A stretch of 64,000 bases of DNA from Paraescarpia echinospica (GCA_020002185.1 CM034537.1:71085085-71149084); one strand, 5' to 3'; counted from the stretch's first letter, positions 23,601 to 38,600 are shown. Program-made: numbers and translations. Notes: generated by a model not told the origin, from the sequence alone.

Positions 23601-26600
23601 TTATACTCGCAGATGCAATGTATCGGTCAATAAGCCCATGCCAGGGGTAATTGTGCACAAAGGTTTGTGCATTTACCTGACGGATTTGAACCACCAACAG
23701 ATCCCGAGACATTAGCATCTACTCTTAATTAATTTAAAATAAACAGTGTTAGAAAGGAAACCAATGTTTCAAGTTTCAATAAAAAAATACAAACAGACAA
23801 CTTAATAAGAGCCATTTACAAAATTTGCAGTTGTTGCAAAATAGTATTATTCACTTGTTACAATTAATCAGTAAAGCTTACTACATAAATGATGGATGAA
23901 ATGACCAACACAAGTTACCTGATGCTGCACTGCTATAGCCTAGGGCAGTAGGGGTCTAAATTCTAGTGATAAGGGCCAGAGCAGACTATGTAGAGAATGT
24001 CACAATTCACTTGAAACAATTTAGCACTACAAAGTCTACCAAGTCAGTATGATACAATTAATTAATAAATTCCTTACTGTCATGTAACAATATTCCCAGA
24101 CACTGTGAATAGGCTTGTGTGTCACTGTGTCTACTTCTAAAAAAGAAAATGTCACATTATTCATACAAAAATACAGTGTGTAACAATAACAGTGTAAGAA
24201 CCTGTGCTAAATGCAATACTGATAGCGAGTGATTGTCGATGATTTATTAATCTATTTCATTAATTAATTGCACTATATATGGTCAAATACATTGGTATTT
24301 AGGTTGGTATACACTTTTAGTGGTAGGCACCTAGGCCTATACAGTTTTAGGTAAAATGATTGTTTAACAGCGTTAATAATTTCAGCTGAAAGAATATTCA
24401 TAAAATAGAATTCACAATTAACCAATTTCAAGTAGCACTTATCGTGGGGGCCAGTGTATTAAGGTTTGGCTCCCATGGGCAAGGAATGTAAATTTTATGT
24501 GACACAAACTAGCAGTACATTTGGTCATCTAAGAGTAAGACTGAAGCCATTTGACATCTCAGGTTGAGTGCAATTTTTATTTATATTTGCCAAAAAATAG
24601 CTACCAACCTGTAATGCCTGTCATGGGTGTCTGTTTTGTCAAAGGAATATTTATTTCTGGTTCAGGAAATCAAGAGGTACAACCCACAGAAAGATAAGAA
24701 TAATAACCATTCTATGTAATAAATGGTGGGCCTGCAGAGCAGCTGTGTTAATAGCCACGTCCTTGCGTCCAACCATCGTTTCATTATTATACTTCTTTCA
24801 AAAATATAGGCCCCTATTCTGACACCCATATCATTTGAGACACCCATATTAATGGACTGGCTTATGGCATAATATACTATACGCTAGGCTACAGACTATT
24901 AGCCTGGCCATGGGGCTGGACTGTCTACTCACCGTCTACTTGATATTTGCCATGCTGCGTAGCCTTCAAGACAGCATTGCGCATACGCTTCTCACACACC
25001 AAGTGTTTTTTGGTGACTAGGTAATGCCTTACGTATGCCATGTACCGTCGGTACTCGTCTCCAAGTTTCGCCCGCTGCATCACAGCTATTTTCTTAACAA
25101 AAGATATGTCTACTGATACTAACTAAGTGCCTGTAGACAGTGCAGTCACACGCAGGTGTACGATCCTGATCAGCATCCTAAGGGGGCAAATAGGTCGGTG
25201 GAGTAATGGTCGCTACAGCAAACGAAACTTGATTAATTATGTAACTCGGAGTAGCGGCGCCTGCCAGTTATGGGCTGACGTCGTCTCGTAGGAGTAGCGG
25301 CGCCTGCCAGTTATGGGCTGACGTCGTCTCGTAGGAGTAGCGGCGCCTGCCAGTTATGGGCTGACGTCGTCTCGTAGGAGTAGCGGCGCCTGCCAGTTAT
25401 GGGCTGACGTCGTCTCGCAGGAGTAGTGGCGCCTGCCAGTTATGGGCTGACGTCGTCTCGTAGGAGTAGTGGCGCCTGCCAGTTATGGGCTGACGTCGTC
25501 TCGTAGGAATAGTGGCGCCTGCCAGTTATGGGCTGACGTCGTCTCGTAGGAGTAGCGGCGCCTGCCAGTTATGGGCTGACGTCGTCTCGTAGGAGTAGTG
25601 GCGCCTGCCAGTTATGGGCTGACGTCGTCTCGTAGGAGTAGCGGCGCCTGCCAGTTATGGGCTGACGTCGTCTCGTAGGAGTAGCGGCGCCTGCCAGTTA
25701 TGGGCTGACGTCGTCTCTAGCGGCGCCCAGTTATGGGCTGACGTCGTCTCGTAGGAGTAGCGGCGCCTGCCAGTTATGGGCTGACGTCGTCTCGTAGGAG
25801 TAGGGGCACCTGCCAGTTATGGGCTGACGTCATCTCGTAGGAGTAGGGGCGCCTGCCAGTTATGGGCTGACGTCATCTCCTAGGAGTAGCGGCGCCTGCC
25901 AGTTATGGGCTGACGTCGTCTCGTAGGAGTAGCGGCTCCTGCCAGTTATGGGCTGACGTCGTCTCATAGGAGTAGCGGCGCCTGCCAGTTATGGGCTGAC
26001 GTCGTCTCGTAGGAGTAGCGGTGCCTGCCAGTTATGGGCTGACGTCGTCTCGTAGGAGTAGCGGCTCCTGCCAGCTATGGGCTGACGTCGTCTCGTAGAA
26101 GTAACGGCGCCTGCCAGTTATGGGCTGACGTAGTCTCGTAGGAGTAGCGGCGCCTGCCAGTTATGGGCTGACGTCGTCTCGTAGGAGTAGCGGCGCCTGC
26201 CAGTTATGGGCTGACGTCGTCTCGTAGGAGTAGCGGCGCCTGCCAGTTATGGGCTGACGTCGTCTCGTAGGAGTAGCGGCGCCTGCCAGTTATGGGCTGA
26301 CGTCGTCTCGTAGGAGTAGCGGCGCCTGCCAGTTATGGGCTGACGTCGTCTCGCAGGAGTAGCGGCGCCTGCCAGTTATGGGCTGACGTCGTCTCGTAGG
26401 AGTAGCGGCGCCTGCCAGTTATGGGCTGACGTCGTCTCGTAGGAGTAGTGGCGCCTGCCAGTTATGGGCTGACGTCGTCTCGTAGGAGTAGTGGCGCCTG
26501 GCAGTTATGGGCTGACGTCGTCTCGTAGGAGTAGCGGCGCCTGCCAGTTATGGGCTGACGTCGTCTCGTAGGAGTAGTGGCGCCTGCCAGTTATGGGCAT

Positions 26601-29600
26601 GCGCAACTAAACTCACGGAAGATTAGCGAGGCGAAGTCGGGTTATGGCGACCGGAAAAGAGTCGGCAATGATTTCTATGGATTTATGTTTTTATGGACGG
26701 ATACACGGCAAGTGACAAATGCTGCCAAGTTCAGTTTAATTTGTACCAGGCATGGGAAGGGCACTAGCCTCTAGGGCATACAGGGAGGGCAACCGCGGCT
26801 ATGTTGTGGCCGTGGATACAGTCCAATTTATCGGGGCACCACGGCATGGAACAAGGGCAACTACGGTAATTGCCGGAGTCGTAGACGTAGTGCCGTGGGC
26901 CAAATTCGATCCCTGTCACACTGTGATTGTAATTACAGACAAAGTGGATGAACTGCATTTTCCAATATTCCATGTTTCAGACGAACCATATCAATTCAAC
27001 AAAACTTTTCAAGATGAGCCAACGCTGCTGGAGTAAGTGGTTTCATTAATTATTTCAATATTGCTTTAGGTGTGTACATACATTGAAACCTTGTTAATTC
27101 AGACATGATGGTCCACTGTGATTTTATGCAGACTAATTTTCGTCATGAACAGTAAATGTATCTAACATCAGTTCTGTATAGTAATGTGCTGTTATATATT
27201 GGTCTTATTTTTTTATTGACAGAATAAATTAGCTATTTGAATGAGTAGAAAATGTGAATAGTATTCATTCTATCATTAATAGTATCCTTGTTTGAGCAAA
27301 TAATTATTTGTCAATTCAGCATTTCTGGATTTATACGCATCCAATATTATTTCAGCTGGAATGCCGACATGCTACCAGACTTATTGATTGAAACATCTCC
27401 AGGAAATAGATCCATTTGGCTGGCCAGGTAAACAATGACTTAACAAACTATGTAGATATACTGTTATGTCATTGACTTATCAAAAACTGGTGTTCAATGT
27501 GTAATTTGTGTATGTACAGTTCATATTAGATTTTAGTGAAAACCAGTAACACCAAACTAATTAACAGAATTTACCTTTTTATAATACTCAAATTGTTGCT
27601 GGGACAAATTATATTTTATTTTACAAGATTTGTTATTAAAACTTCCAAGAAACAAGTGTAGAATCGATCCCAGCCTGTTTTGTTTTATTTTTTACAGCTA
27701 ATGTCAAATCATGTAAATGTGTCATCAGAAAGGCTACTTTTAGCTTGATCACTATGATTGACAAAATTACTGAATGTAATTACAATTTTCTACATAACAT
27801 TGCAGTTATAAACATGTACTGTACATCAAACTTGTAGCTCTTAGCTTTGTATAATTTCTAAATATACTGTTTTTTATGTATATTAATTTGATATGAACAT
27901 ACTGATTGATTGTCTGAAATATTTATATCATTATTTCTTGTGTCATCAATCCAGCACTTGCACTTCACAAAGCAGTTGAAATGTTACACAATTATTCATT
28001 GAACGATGTTACTTCTGGTTTTGTTCCAGGGCTGATCGAACATTCCAACAGATTCTATTTCCAAGGAAAGGTTCAAGGTCGTCCATGGCTACACCTCACT
28101 CCAATGCATTCCTTGATTTTAATGGAGACAGCACAGCAGGTGTGGATTTTTATCAGTTGCATTTGCAGTTATATTTTTAATTTTTTCAAGACATGACATA
28201 TTTTTCTTAACTATGTTATAAAATTAATAATACCAAACTAAATGTAAGTTCTTATGTAATGCAGTATCCAGTCTATAGGACTGCTCAAAGCAGTTTACAC
28301 TTTACTCTCTGACAGACCTGTTCAGTCGAACACCATCTAAAATTCTCTGCATCCAGCCACACTGCAAGCAATGCACAAATTATTATTTGTACATCAATAT
28401 TGACCACTGTCTATAGCCAGGTACTCATTCATACAGCTGAATGAACTGGAGCAACGTAGAATAAACGTACTTGTCCAAGATTCTCTTGATTGAGAGTCCG
28501 ATGCTCTAGCAACTGTGCTCCATTTTATACTAATATGCAGCATAGCTGGTACTGTCCGTGAGAACAATAACATACAACAAGACGTTTCATACAGTTGGTT
28601 ATTGAATGCATATGCACACTGTGACATGCAAACGCAACAACTCCAACTTAGTTTCAACAGAATATGTATTTGGGTGGGTCACCTCTTGTCTATTGAACTT
28701 TTCTGTTATGATTTCAGATCTGCTGATCACCATAAAGAATGGCATTGAAGTTTGGCTAAACGTCGTACGTGTTCATACATTCAATATTTACTACTGTGAT
28801 CCTAGAAAACTATGCCAAAGCCTCTTGATCATTCTTGCTTGGATGCTTCCCAAAGTGAAGAGATATTAACTACTAATTCCTTGGACTACCAATAATGAGG
28901 TTTTTGTAAACTGCCAACAGATTGGAAACACAAATTGTTTTGTTTGTGAAAAAAGGCTTAAATGTTTCTCTTTGCCATGCTAGAATGGCTAAGACTGATT
29001 TTGAGAGAACCAATTTTCAAAACAATTCAGGGGCTAGTGAACTCCACCACCAAGTTGGAAAAGACTCACTTTGTCTCTGTGTGCACATTTTCAGTGGTTT
29101 TGGTGACATGCTGCTGTTATCCCGAATAGCTGCATTGCAGTTAGAAAGAATATGTTTTTTGTTTGATTTATGTAAGTTGCATTCTAGCAGTGTTTTTTTT
29201 TTCCCAACAGGGTGGGAGTTTCATTTACAATCACACCATATCGTTGCCGGACAATTGTATTAGTAACGACTTTGGACAGCTTACAGCTGTCGACATTGGT
29301 GAGTTCTGCTGTTGCCTTTTATGTCTTCCTGTTAACGATCACATGATTCTTCATCCTTTATCAGACATTTTATTTGTTTGAATATGTTACAATACTGCTG
29401 AGGTAGTTTAGGTTTTAATTAGATTTTCAGGCCATCTCCAGATAACTCTATTTGATGTAATTATATAGTTGACTGTCCATACAACTCATTGACCAGTGGA
29501 TGGTGTAGTCGTTGCTTTTAACATATGAGTGGTATTGTCTTGACCAGTGTGTAGTGTACTGTTGACCAGTGAGTTGTGTACATTTGACCAGTGAGTGGTG

Positions 29601-32600
29601 TATATTTGTCCATTGGGTTGTGTATTCTTGACCAGTCTCTGATAATACATAATACAATACACACTCAGTGGTATATTTTCGACCAGTGATTGATGTATTC
29701 TTGACAAGCCAGTGGTGTATTCTTGATCAGTCAGTGGTGTATTCTTGACGAGTCAGTGGTGTATTCCTGCAGATCAGGACACCTTCGTGGACCTACTTCT
29801 TCCTGGCAACTGCAGTGGAGTAAAGATCTATGTGTACACTCACACTCACAAAAAGGTGTGTACCACATAGTCATTACTTTGGTCCAACATCGTACAGTTC
29901 CTCTTAAGAACATGTCCTATCTTAGGCAATTGGTAAATATAGTCATTACTTTGGTCCAACATCGTACAGTTCCTCTTAAGAACATGTCCTATCTTAGGCA
30001 ATTGGTAAATATAGTCATTACTTTGGTCCAACATCACACAGTTCCTCTTAAGAACATGTCCTATCTTAGGCAATTGGTAAATATAGTCATTACTTTGGTC
30101 CAACATCGTACAGTTCCTCTTAAGAACATGTCCTATCTTAGGCAATTGGTAAATATAGTCATTACTTTGGTCCAACATCGTACAGTTCCTCTTAAGAACA
30201 TGTCCTATCTTAGGCAATTGGTAAATATAGTCATTACTTTGGTCCAACATCACACAGTTCCTCTTAAGAACATGTCCTATCTTAGGCAATTGGTAAATAT
30301 AGTCATTACTTTGGTCCAACATCGTACAGTTCCTCTTAAGAACATGTCCTATCTTAGGCAATTGGTAAATATAGTCATTACTTTGGTCCAACATCGTACA
30401 GTTCCTCTTAAGAACATGTCCTATCTTAGGCAATTGGTAAATATAGTCATTACTTTGGTCCAACATCACACAGTTCCTCTTAACAACATGTCCTATCTTA
30501 GGCAATTGGTAAATATAGTCATTACTTTGGTCCAACATCACACAGTTCATCTTAAGAACATGTCCTATCTTAGGCAATTGGTAAATATAGTCATTACTTT
30601 GGTCCAACATCACACAGTTCCTCTTAACAACATGTCCTATCTTAGGCAATTGGTAAATATAGTCATTACTTTGGTCCAACATCACACAGTTCCTCTTAAG
30701 AACATGTCCTATCTTAGGCAATTGGTAAATATAGTCATTACTTTGGTCCAACATCACACAGTTCCTCTTAACAACATGTCCTATCTTAGGCAATTGGTAA
30801 ATATAGTCATTACTTTGGTCCAACATCACACAGTTCCTCTTAAGAACATGTCCTATCTTAGGCAATTGGTAAATATAGTCATTACTTTGGTCCAACATCA
30901 CACAGTTCCTCTTAAGAACATGTCCTATCTTAGGCAATTGGTAAATATAGTCATTACTTTGGTCCAACATCACACAGTTCCTCTTAAGAACATGTCCTAT
31001 CTTAGGCAATTGGTAAATATAGTCATTACTTTGGCCCAAATCACACAGTTCCTCTTAAGAACATGTCCTATCTTAGGCAATTGGTAAATATATTCATTAC
31101 TTTGGTCCAACATCACACAGTTCCTCTTAAGAACATGTCCTATCTTAGGCAATTGGTAAATATAGTCATTACTTTGGTCCAACATCACACAGTTCCTCTT
31201 AAGAACATGTCCTATCTTAGGCAATTGGTAAATATATTCATGACAGTTCTGACAATGAAGGTAGCAGAAATATAGTGATCAGAAATGTAGAGAATCTGGT
31301 AGAAATAGTAGACCATTGTCACATATGGATTGATGAATGATTTCATCAGCAATAGAGATGTCTGCTGGGTTAATTGATACAGTTAAATTTGCAATTAAAT
31401 GTAACATTTTTAATACCTTCTGATGAAAAAACAGATTTGTGAACCTATTTTTATGGCGTGTTTGTGCAGTGCGAGTGGCACCGTTTTTGTATTGTTCTTT
31501 TATCATAAAAAATGTCACTAAAAACAACTTCTCAAACAATCTCATTACAGTACCAGTTGATGTCAGTTCATTTAATTAATCAGCGTACTACTGAAAATTA
31601 TGCTAAAACAGCAGAAGTCTGCTGTGTTATATGCCATCAAAGCCTTATGACCTATGCACGCTCAAAGTCTGATTCCGCATTATGCACTACTTTAAGGTAG
31701 TTATATGATGGTTTGTGCAACAGCTGAATTATGTTCCTCACTTTCAGTGGCAGCCAATGGCAAACGGTTTCTCATATGATGGCAAGTCTTGGGAGTTTGC
31801 CCTCACTGCCAAGCTGAATGTTAGCCTGCCTGTGACCCTGAGGGTAGGGGACTTTGACATGGACGGCTATCCAGACGCCCTGACAGTTCTACAGCACACA
31901 CACACAGATGGGTAGGTTGTAGCAGGGTCAGTTTATTCCACCCGTTTAAGGGTGGTCTCATAAGTAAGTTCACAAAATCTAAAAGCGTAATGTTTTGATT
32001 GGATCTAACGACTACTCATCTCCAGCAATATGTGGAAAAACTGAAATAACATACCGTATTCGTTCTATTAAGCGTACAGTATGTTTAGCAAATATTAGAG
32101 ACACTGAAATATGTCCAAAAATCGTCCCTATTAAGCGTACACCCAAATGAGCCAAGTTTAAATAGACACAATGTCGTTGCCGGCCAAGTTGGTCACTTGG
32201 TTGATGCAAGAACAGACTTAACTGCACCTGGCTAATTCCACCCGACGTACAAATGATTACTGTATAAGTAACATTCGAGCAGCAAGCAAGCGGACTACGG
32301 CGTCGGCATCGCTCACCAGCGAGCAAATAGACGACGATGCCAGCAAGTGAATCCGGCATCGATCGCCGGCAAGCAAGCGCGACACTTGTGTCGAATCCGG
32401 ACCCATCTCGATTTCGCCGTTATAACTTGAGTTTTGCCTAACTTTGATACCTCAGTGCGTTAGTTCCATCATTCAACATCATTCCAGGCATATTTATATT
32501 ACGAAAATGCGACCATGTTTGTGCTAGTCTGCGCGGCTGCGGTCGTGTGTTACCGCATCGCGCACGTAAAATGAGCGATATAGCAGCGTATGTTGATGCA

Positions 32601-35600
32601 TACCACGGCGCCATTTACGCTTCAAAAGTAAATATGCCTGGGATAATGTTGAATTTATACCCTTGCATTCTTATCGTAACATAATAATTTTGTGACCATT
32701 TATCAATGTATTCTGTATTATCCCAGATATTTGTATTCAACCAAAACAATATTTTTTGAACACTCGGTTGCTCCGCTCAGCCACAAAGAAACTGCCTATT
32801 GCAAGAGAATACATACTAACCGGGCACTTACTACATAGCTAGCCGTATATTTGCCAGGTGGCACCATCATCTTGCTGTTTGGGTGTGTTAATGGCGTATG
32901 CCAAGTAAGCGTGTCGTCCGAGTTGGATACATTCAGCCTTCGATTAAACATTGGAATATACTACATGTTTAGTACTATTAATGTAGATTGCCAAGTGTTG
33001 CCAGCTATTTATATATTCACGTGTGGTCAAGAGGATACAAGAATGCTGCAAAGTCTCCAGATATGTGTGAAAAAATGTTATGTAAAAGATCATCAAGTGA
33101 CAAATGTCGCAGTAATTTGATATCGGGGGAGAGGACATTCCATTACGGATTCCTGACATCACCAAAAATGGGGGTGTACGCTAATTAGGGCATGTACCCT
33201 AATTAGAACGAATACGGTAATTCACTTCCCGATGAAGGCTACTGAAAATAGCCAAAATGTTGAAGTGACAGACTTTATTGTTGTGATTAAAAAAATGTAT
33301 TTAATTAACTATGTAACATGCCATTAGTGATCTAAATCAGCCAAAAAAAGCAGCCAAATTAAAAAAAAAATTTTTTATGACATATCAAGTTTGTAAGTTG
33401 TCTTAGTGGAGCGCAGTGGCTAAGGCACTGGACTCTCAGTCAAGAGAACCTGGTATCGAATCCTTCAAACCTTGGGCAAGTTCATTCTGTCTACATTGCC
33501 CTAGTTCACTCAGCTGTATGAATGAGTACCTGGCTACAGACAGTGGTGGATAGATGTGTACGAGTAGTCTTTGTGCATTAATTGCAGCATGGCTGAATGC
33601 TTCCAAGAGAAGTCAAGATGTTGTTCAATTGAACAGATCTACCAGGGAGTAAAGTGTTTTGACCAGTCCAAACACTGCGCTATATAAGAACTTACCATTT
33701 TTACTTTTGAAGACTGTGTGTAGCTGTAACATGAGAAAGGTGTGTTCACTTGCAGGACAACAGAGTATAAAGCAGTGCTGCTGCTGAATGTGGAATGTGA
33801 GGAGGAGGTGAAGTTCTGTGAATTGACCGACAGAAAGTTTGAGGCCCAGTGGACTTCAGGTCTGGACGCAGACATGCAGGTTGCAGCTGCTACCTTCTTT
33901 GACCTCTACGAAAATGTAAGTGGCACCACATTCAGTATAAACATGTTAAGTCTCCCAGATTCGCAGGTATTCTTCCGGAAATCTACCATATCTCCCGATC
34001 TCCTGGAAGGGAGAAGGAATCTCCCGGATTTCTATGCCAATGAAACAAAGAAAAATTCTTTGTGGCCTGTTAAAGCCAGTGACTTAAAGTTAATTGCAAT
34101 CAGTCTGAACATGAGCTAATTCTCATGAACAGGGATACTGGATCATGGCCTCCCGGACAACAAAGGGGGTTGTTTACATCATGCCTTGTGTTGACTAGAT
34201 AACAACAATCATTTCACTATAATCTTCTGATATGGCTGCACAGCAAGTTACATAAGCTGTCAATGAAAGGTAGGCACCATGCCTAGAAATGTACAAATAG
34301 CCGGCACACAGGGATGCTGTGACCGTGGTGACTAGAAATATTATAAATTACCTGGATCATGGTAAAACTGAAATGAACGGTGTCGTTGGATGACGACAGC
34401 AATATGGACAAAATGGCTTTAAAGCTGATTGATTTGCTTAGTTCTGAATCCAAAGTTCAGAAAATAAAAGATAACCAAGACCACCAAGAACAGTACTTGC
34501 GTACACCTAATATGTGCATTCACGGCATCCCGAAGACACTACTGCCATTGTAATGGTTGTGATCAATTCCAAAATTTCATTCAAACCACCACTGGAGTCC
34601 AGTCAACTGGTACATACGTACCCATCGTATTGGACCTAAATTAGACAAGCAGGATCGACTTCACTCCTGCCCTATTATTGTTAGATTCAGGAGTGAGCGC
34701 AACCGTGAAGCAGTTCTAACGGTGCTGTTCTGGCTCACAGAACACAATGAACGAGATCGTGATGCAAGAATCTACTTAAATGAAGATCTGACTGTGTGCC
34801 ATGCCACCCTGGCTGGGGAATGTCACGCACCGAAAAGAGCAGGGAAACTCAATGACTGTTGAACAGCAAGCGGCAGTGTTATGGTGACAGACAGTCAAAA
34901 CAAAATACATCAAATCAGATCAGCCGCAGATATCAAAGACATCAAATAGACACTTCAAGAACCAGTGTGCCGATCTAATCGGCTGGCTATAATGAACTGT
35001 GTTGTCTTCAATTGTGTATCTTTTGCGTTGTCACTATAATTTTATTTTGCCTACCTATGCTTCTTTTTCAATAAGAATCTGCAAGATGTGCAATGATTTA
35101 TCTAGAATATTACGTTTTTTACCTTGCAAGTCCTCAAATTGTTATGACCATCCTTCTGTCACTGCTTCACACGTAGGTAGTTTATGATCTAAAATATCAA
35201 ATTGGGTTGTTTTTTTCATTGGTTTATATTTTTAATGGACATTTTTTTGTCTATTCCACAGCTCTTCACTTTCATAATATTGCTGTATTATATTTCCAAA
35301 TGTTTACAGTATTTTTCTCAATTGTTTCTACGTCTCTCTTTATACAGATTATTATTTAATGTAATTACTCGTCCTCAGTGCATCTGTGCAAATGTTCATG
35401 GCCTTGATGTGACATATAATCTTCCTCACTGCATCTGTGCAAATGTTTCATGGCCTTGATGTGGCATATAATCTTCCTCACTGCATCTGTGCAAATGTTT
35501 CATGGCCTTGATGTGGCATGTAGTCTTCCTCACTTCATCTATACAAATGTTTCATGGCCTTGATGTGGCATGTAGTCTTCCTCACTGCATCTATACAAAT

Positions 35601-38600
35601 GTTTCATGGCCTTGATGTGACATATAATCTTCCTCACTGCATCTGTGCAAATGTTTCATGGCCTTGATGTGGCATGTAGTCTGCATCACTGCATGTATAC
35701 AAATGTTTCATGGCCTTGATGTGGCATGTAGTCTTCCTCACTGCATCTATACAAATGTTTCATGGCCTTGATGTGGCATGTAGTCTTCCTCACTGCATCT
35801 ATACAAATGTTTCATTGCCTTGATGTGGCATGTAGTCTTCCTCATTGCATCTATACAAATGTTTCATGGCCTTGGTGTGGCATGTAGTCTTCCTCACTGC
35901 ATCTATACAAATGATTCATGGCCATGGTGTGGCATGTAGTCTTCCTCACTGCATCTATACAAATGTTTCATGGCCTTGATGTGGCATGTAATCTTCCTAA
36001 TTACATCTGTGCAAATGTTTCATGGCCTTGGTGTGCCATGTAGTCTTCCTCACTGCATCTATACAAATGTTTTATGGCCTTGATGTGGCATGTAATCTTC
36101 CTAACTACATCTGTGCAAATGTTTCATGGCCTTGGTGTGGCATGTAGTCTTCCTCACTGCATCTATACAAATGTTTCATGGCCTTGATGTGGCATGTAAT
36201 CTTCCTAACTACATCTGTGCAAATGTTTCATGGCCTTGGTGTGCCATGTAGTCTTCCTCACTGCATCTATACAAATGTTTCATGGCCTTGATGTGGCATG
36301 TAATCTTCCTAATTACATCTGTGCAAATGTTTCATGGCCTTGGTGTGCCATGTAGTCTTCCTCACTGCATCTATACAAATGTTTTATGGCCTTGATGTGG
36401 CATGTAATCTTCCTAACTACATCTGTGCAAATGTTTCATGGCCTTGGTGTGGCATGTAGTCTTCCTCACTGCATCTATACAAATGTTTCATGGCCTTGTT
36501 GTGGCATGTAATCTTCCTAACTACATCTGTGCAAATGTTTCATGGCCTTGGTGTGGCATGTAGTCTTCCCAACTGCATCTGTACAAATGTTTCATGGTCT
36601 TGGTGTGGCATGTAGTCTTCTTCACTGCATCTATACAAATGTTTCATGGCCTTGATGTGGCAGGTAATCTTCCTAACTACATCTGTGCAAATGTTTCATG
36701 GCCTTGATGTGGCATGTAGTCTTCCCAACTGCATCTATACAAATGTTTCATGGCCTTGATGTGGCATGTAGTCTTCCTCACTGCATCTATACAAATGTTT
36801 CATGGCCTTGATGTGGCATGTAGTCTTCCTCACTGCATCTATAGAAATGTTTCGTGGCCTTGATGTGGCATGTAGTCTTCCTCACTGCATCTGTGCAAAT
36901 GTTTCATGGCCTTGATGTGGCACGTAGTCTTCCTCACTGCATCTGTACAAATGTTTCATGGCCTTGATGTGGCATGTAGTCTTCCTCACTGCATCTGTAC
37001 AAATGTTTTGTGGCCTTGATGTGGCATGTCGTCTTCCCAACTGCATCTGTACAAATGTTTCATGGCCTTGATGTGGCATGTAGTCTTCCTCACTGCATGT
37101 ATACAAATGTTTCATGGCCTTGATGTGGCATGTAGTCTTCCTCACTGCATCTATACAAATGTTTCATGGACTTGATGTGACATGTAGTCTTCCTCACTGC
37201 ATACATAAAAATGTTTCATAGCCTTGATGTGGCATGTAGTCTTCCTCTCTGCATCTGTGCAAATGTTTCATGGCCTTGATGTGCCATGTAGTTTTCCTCA
37301 CTGCATGTATACAAATGTTTCATGGCCTTGATGTGGCATGTAGTCTTCCTCACTGCATCTATACAAATGTTTCATGGCCTTGATATGGCATGTAGTCTTC
37401 CTCACTGCATGTATACAAATGTTTCATGGCCTTGATGTGGCATGTAGTCTTCCTCGCTGCATCTATACAAATGTTTCATGGCCTAGATGTGGCATGTTGT
37501 CTTCCTCACTGCATGTATACAAATGTTTCATGGCCTTGATGTGGCATGTAATCTTCCTCACTGCTTCTGTGCAAATGTTTCATGGCCTTGATGTGGCATG
37601 TAGTCTTCCTCACTGCATTTATACAAATGTTTGATGGCCTTGATGTGGCATGTAGTCTTCCTCATTGCATCTATACAAATGTTTCATGGCCTTGGTGTGG
37701 CATGTAGTCTTCCCAACTGCATCTATACAAATGTTTCATGGCCTTGGTGTGCCATGTAGTCTTTCTCACTGCATCTATACAAATGTTTCATGGCCTTCAT
37801 GTAGCATGTAGTCTTCCTTACTGCATCTATACAAATGTTTCATGGCCTAGATGTGGCATGTAGTCTTCCTCACTGCATGTATACAAATGTTTCATGGCCT
37901 TGATGTGGCATGTAATCTTCCTCACTGCATCTGTGCAAATGTTTCATGGCCTTGATGTGGCATGTAGTCTTCCTCACTGCATCTATACAAATGTTCCATG
38001 GCCTTGATGTGGCATGTAGTCTTCCTCACTGCATCTATACAAATGTTTCATGGCCTTGATGTGGCATGTAGTCTTCCTCATTGCATCTATACAAATGTTT
38101 CATGGCCTTGGTGTGGCATGTAGTCTACCTCACTGCATCTATACAAATGATTCATGGCCTTGGTGTGGCATGTAGTCTTCCCAACTGCATCTATACAAAT
38201 GTTTCATGGCCTTGGTGTGGCATGTAGTCTTCCCAACTGCATCTATACAAATGTTTCATGGCCTTGGTGTGCCATGTAGTCTTTCTCACTGCATCTATTC
38301 AAATGTTTCATGGCCTTCATGTAGCATGTAGTCTTCCTTACTGCATCTATACAAATGTTTCATGGCCGTGGTGTGGCATGTAGTCTTCCCAACTGCATCT
38401 ATACAAATGTTTAATGATCTTGGTGTGGCATGTAGTCTTCTCCACTGCATCTATACAAATGTTTCATGGCCTTGATGTGGCATGTAGTCTTCCTCACTGC
38501 ATCTATACAAATGTTTCATGGCCTTGATGTGGCATGTAATCTTCCTCACTGCATCTGTGCAAATGTTTCATGGCCTTGATGTGGCTTGTAGTCTTCCTCA

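Noticed and set aside
29846..31087. Long repetitive ORFs on both strands (up to 454 codons)
   Set aside because: The 72-bp unit is a multiple of three, so open frames arise automatically. The frames do not match the ITFG1 reading frame and show no independent start or splice context.
32851..33120. ORF inside the 1164-bp TIR element as a transposase
   Set aside because: No DDE motifs or helix-turn-helix visible, and short.
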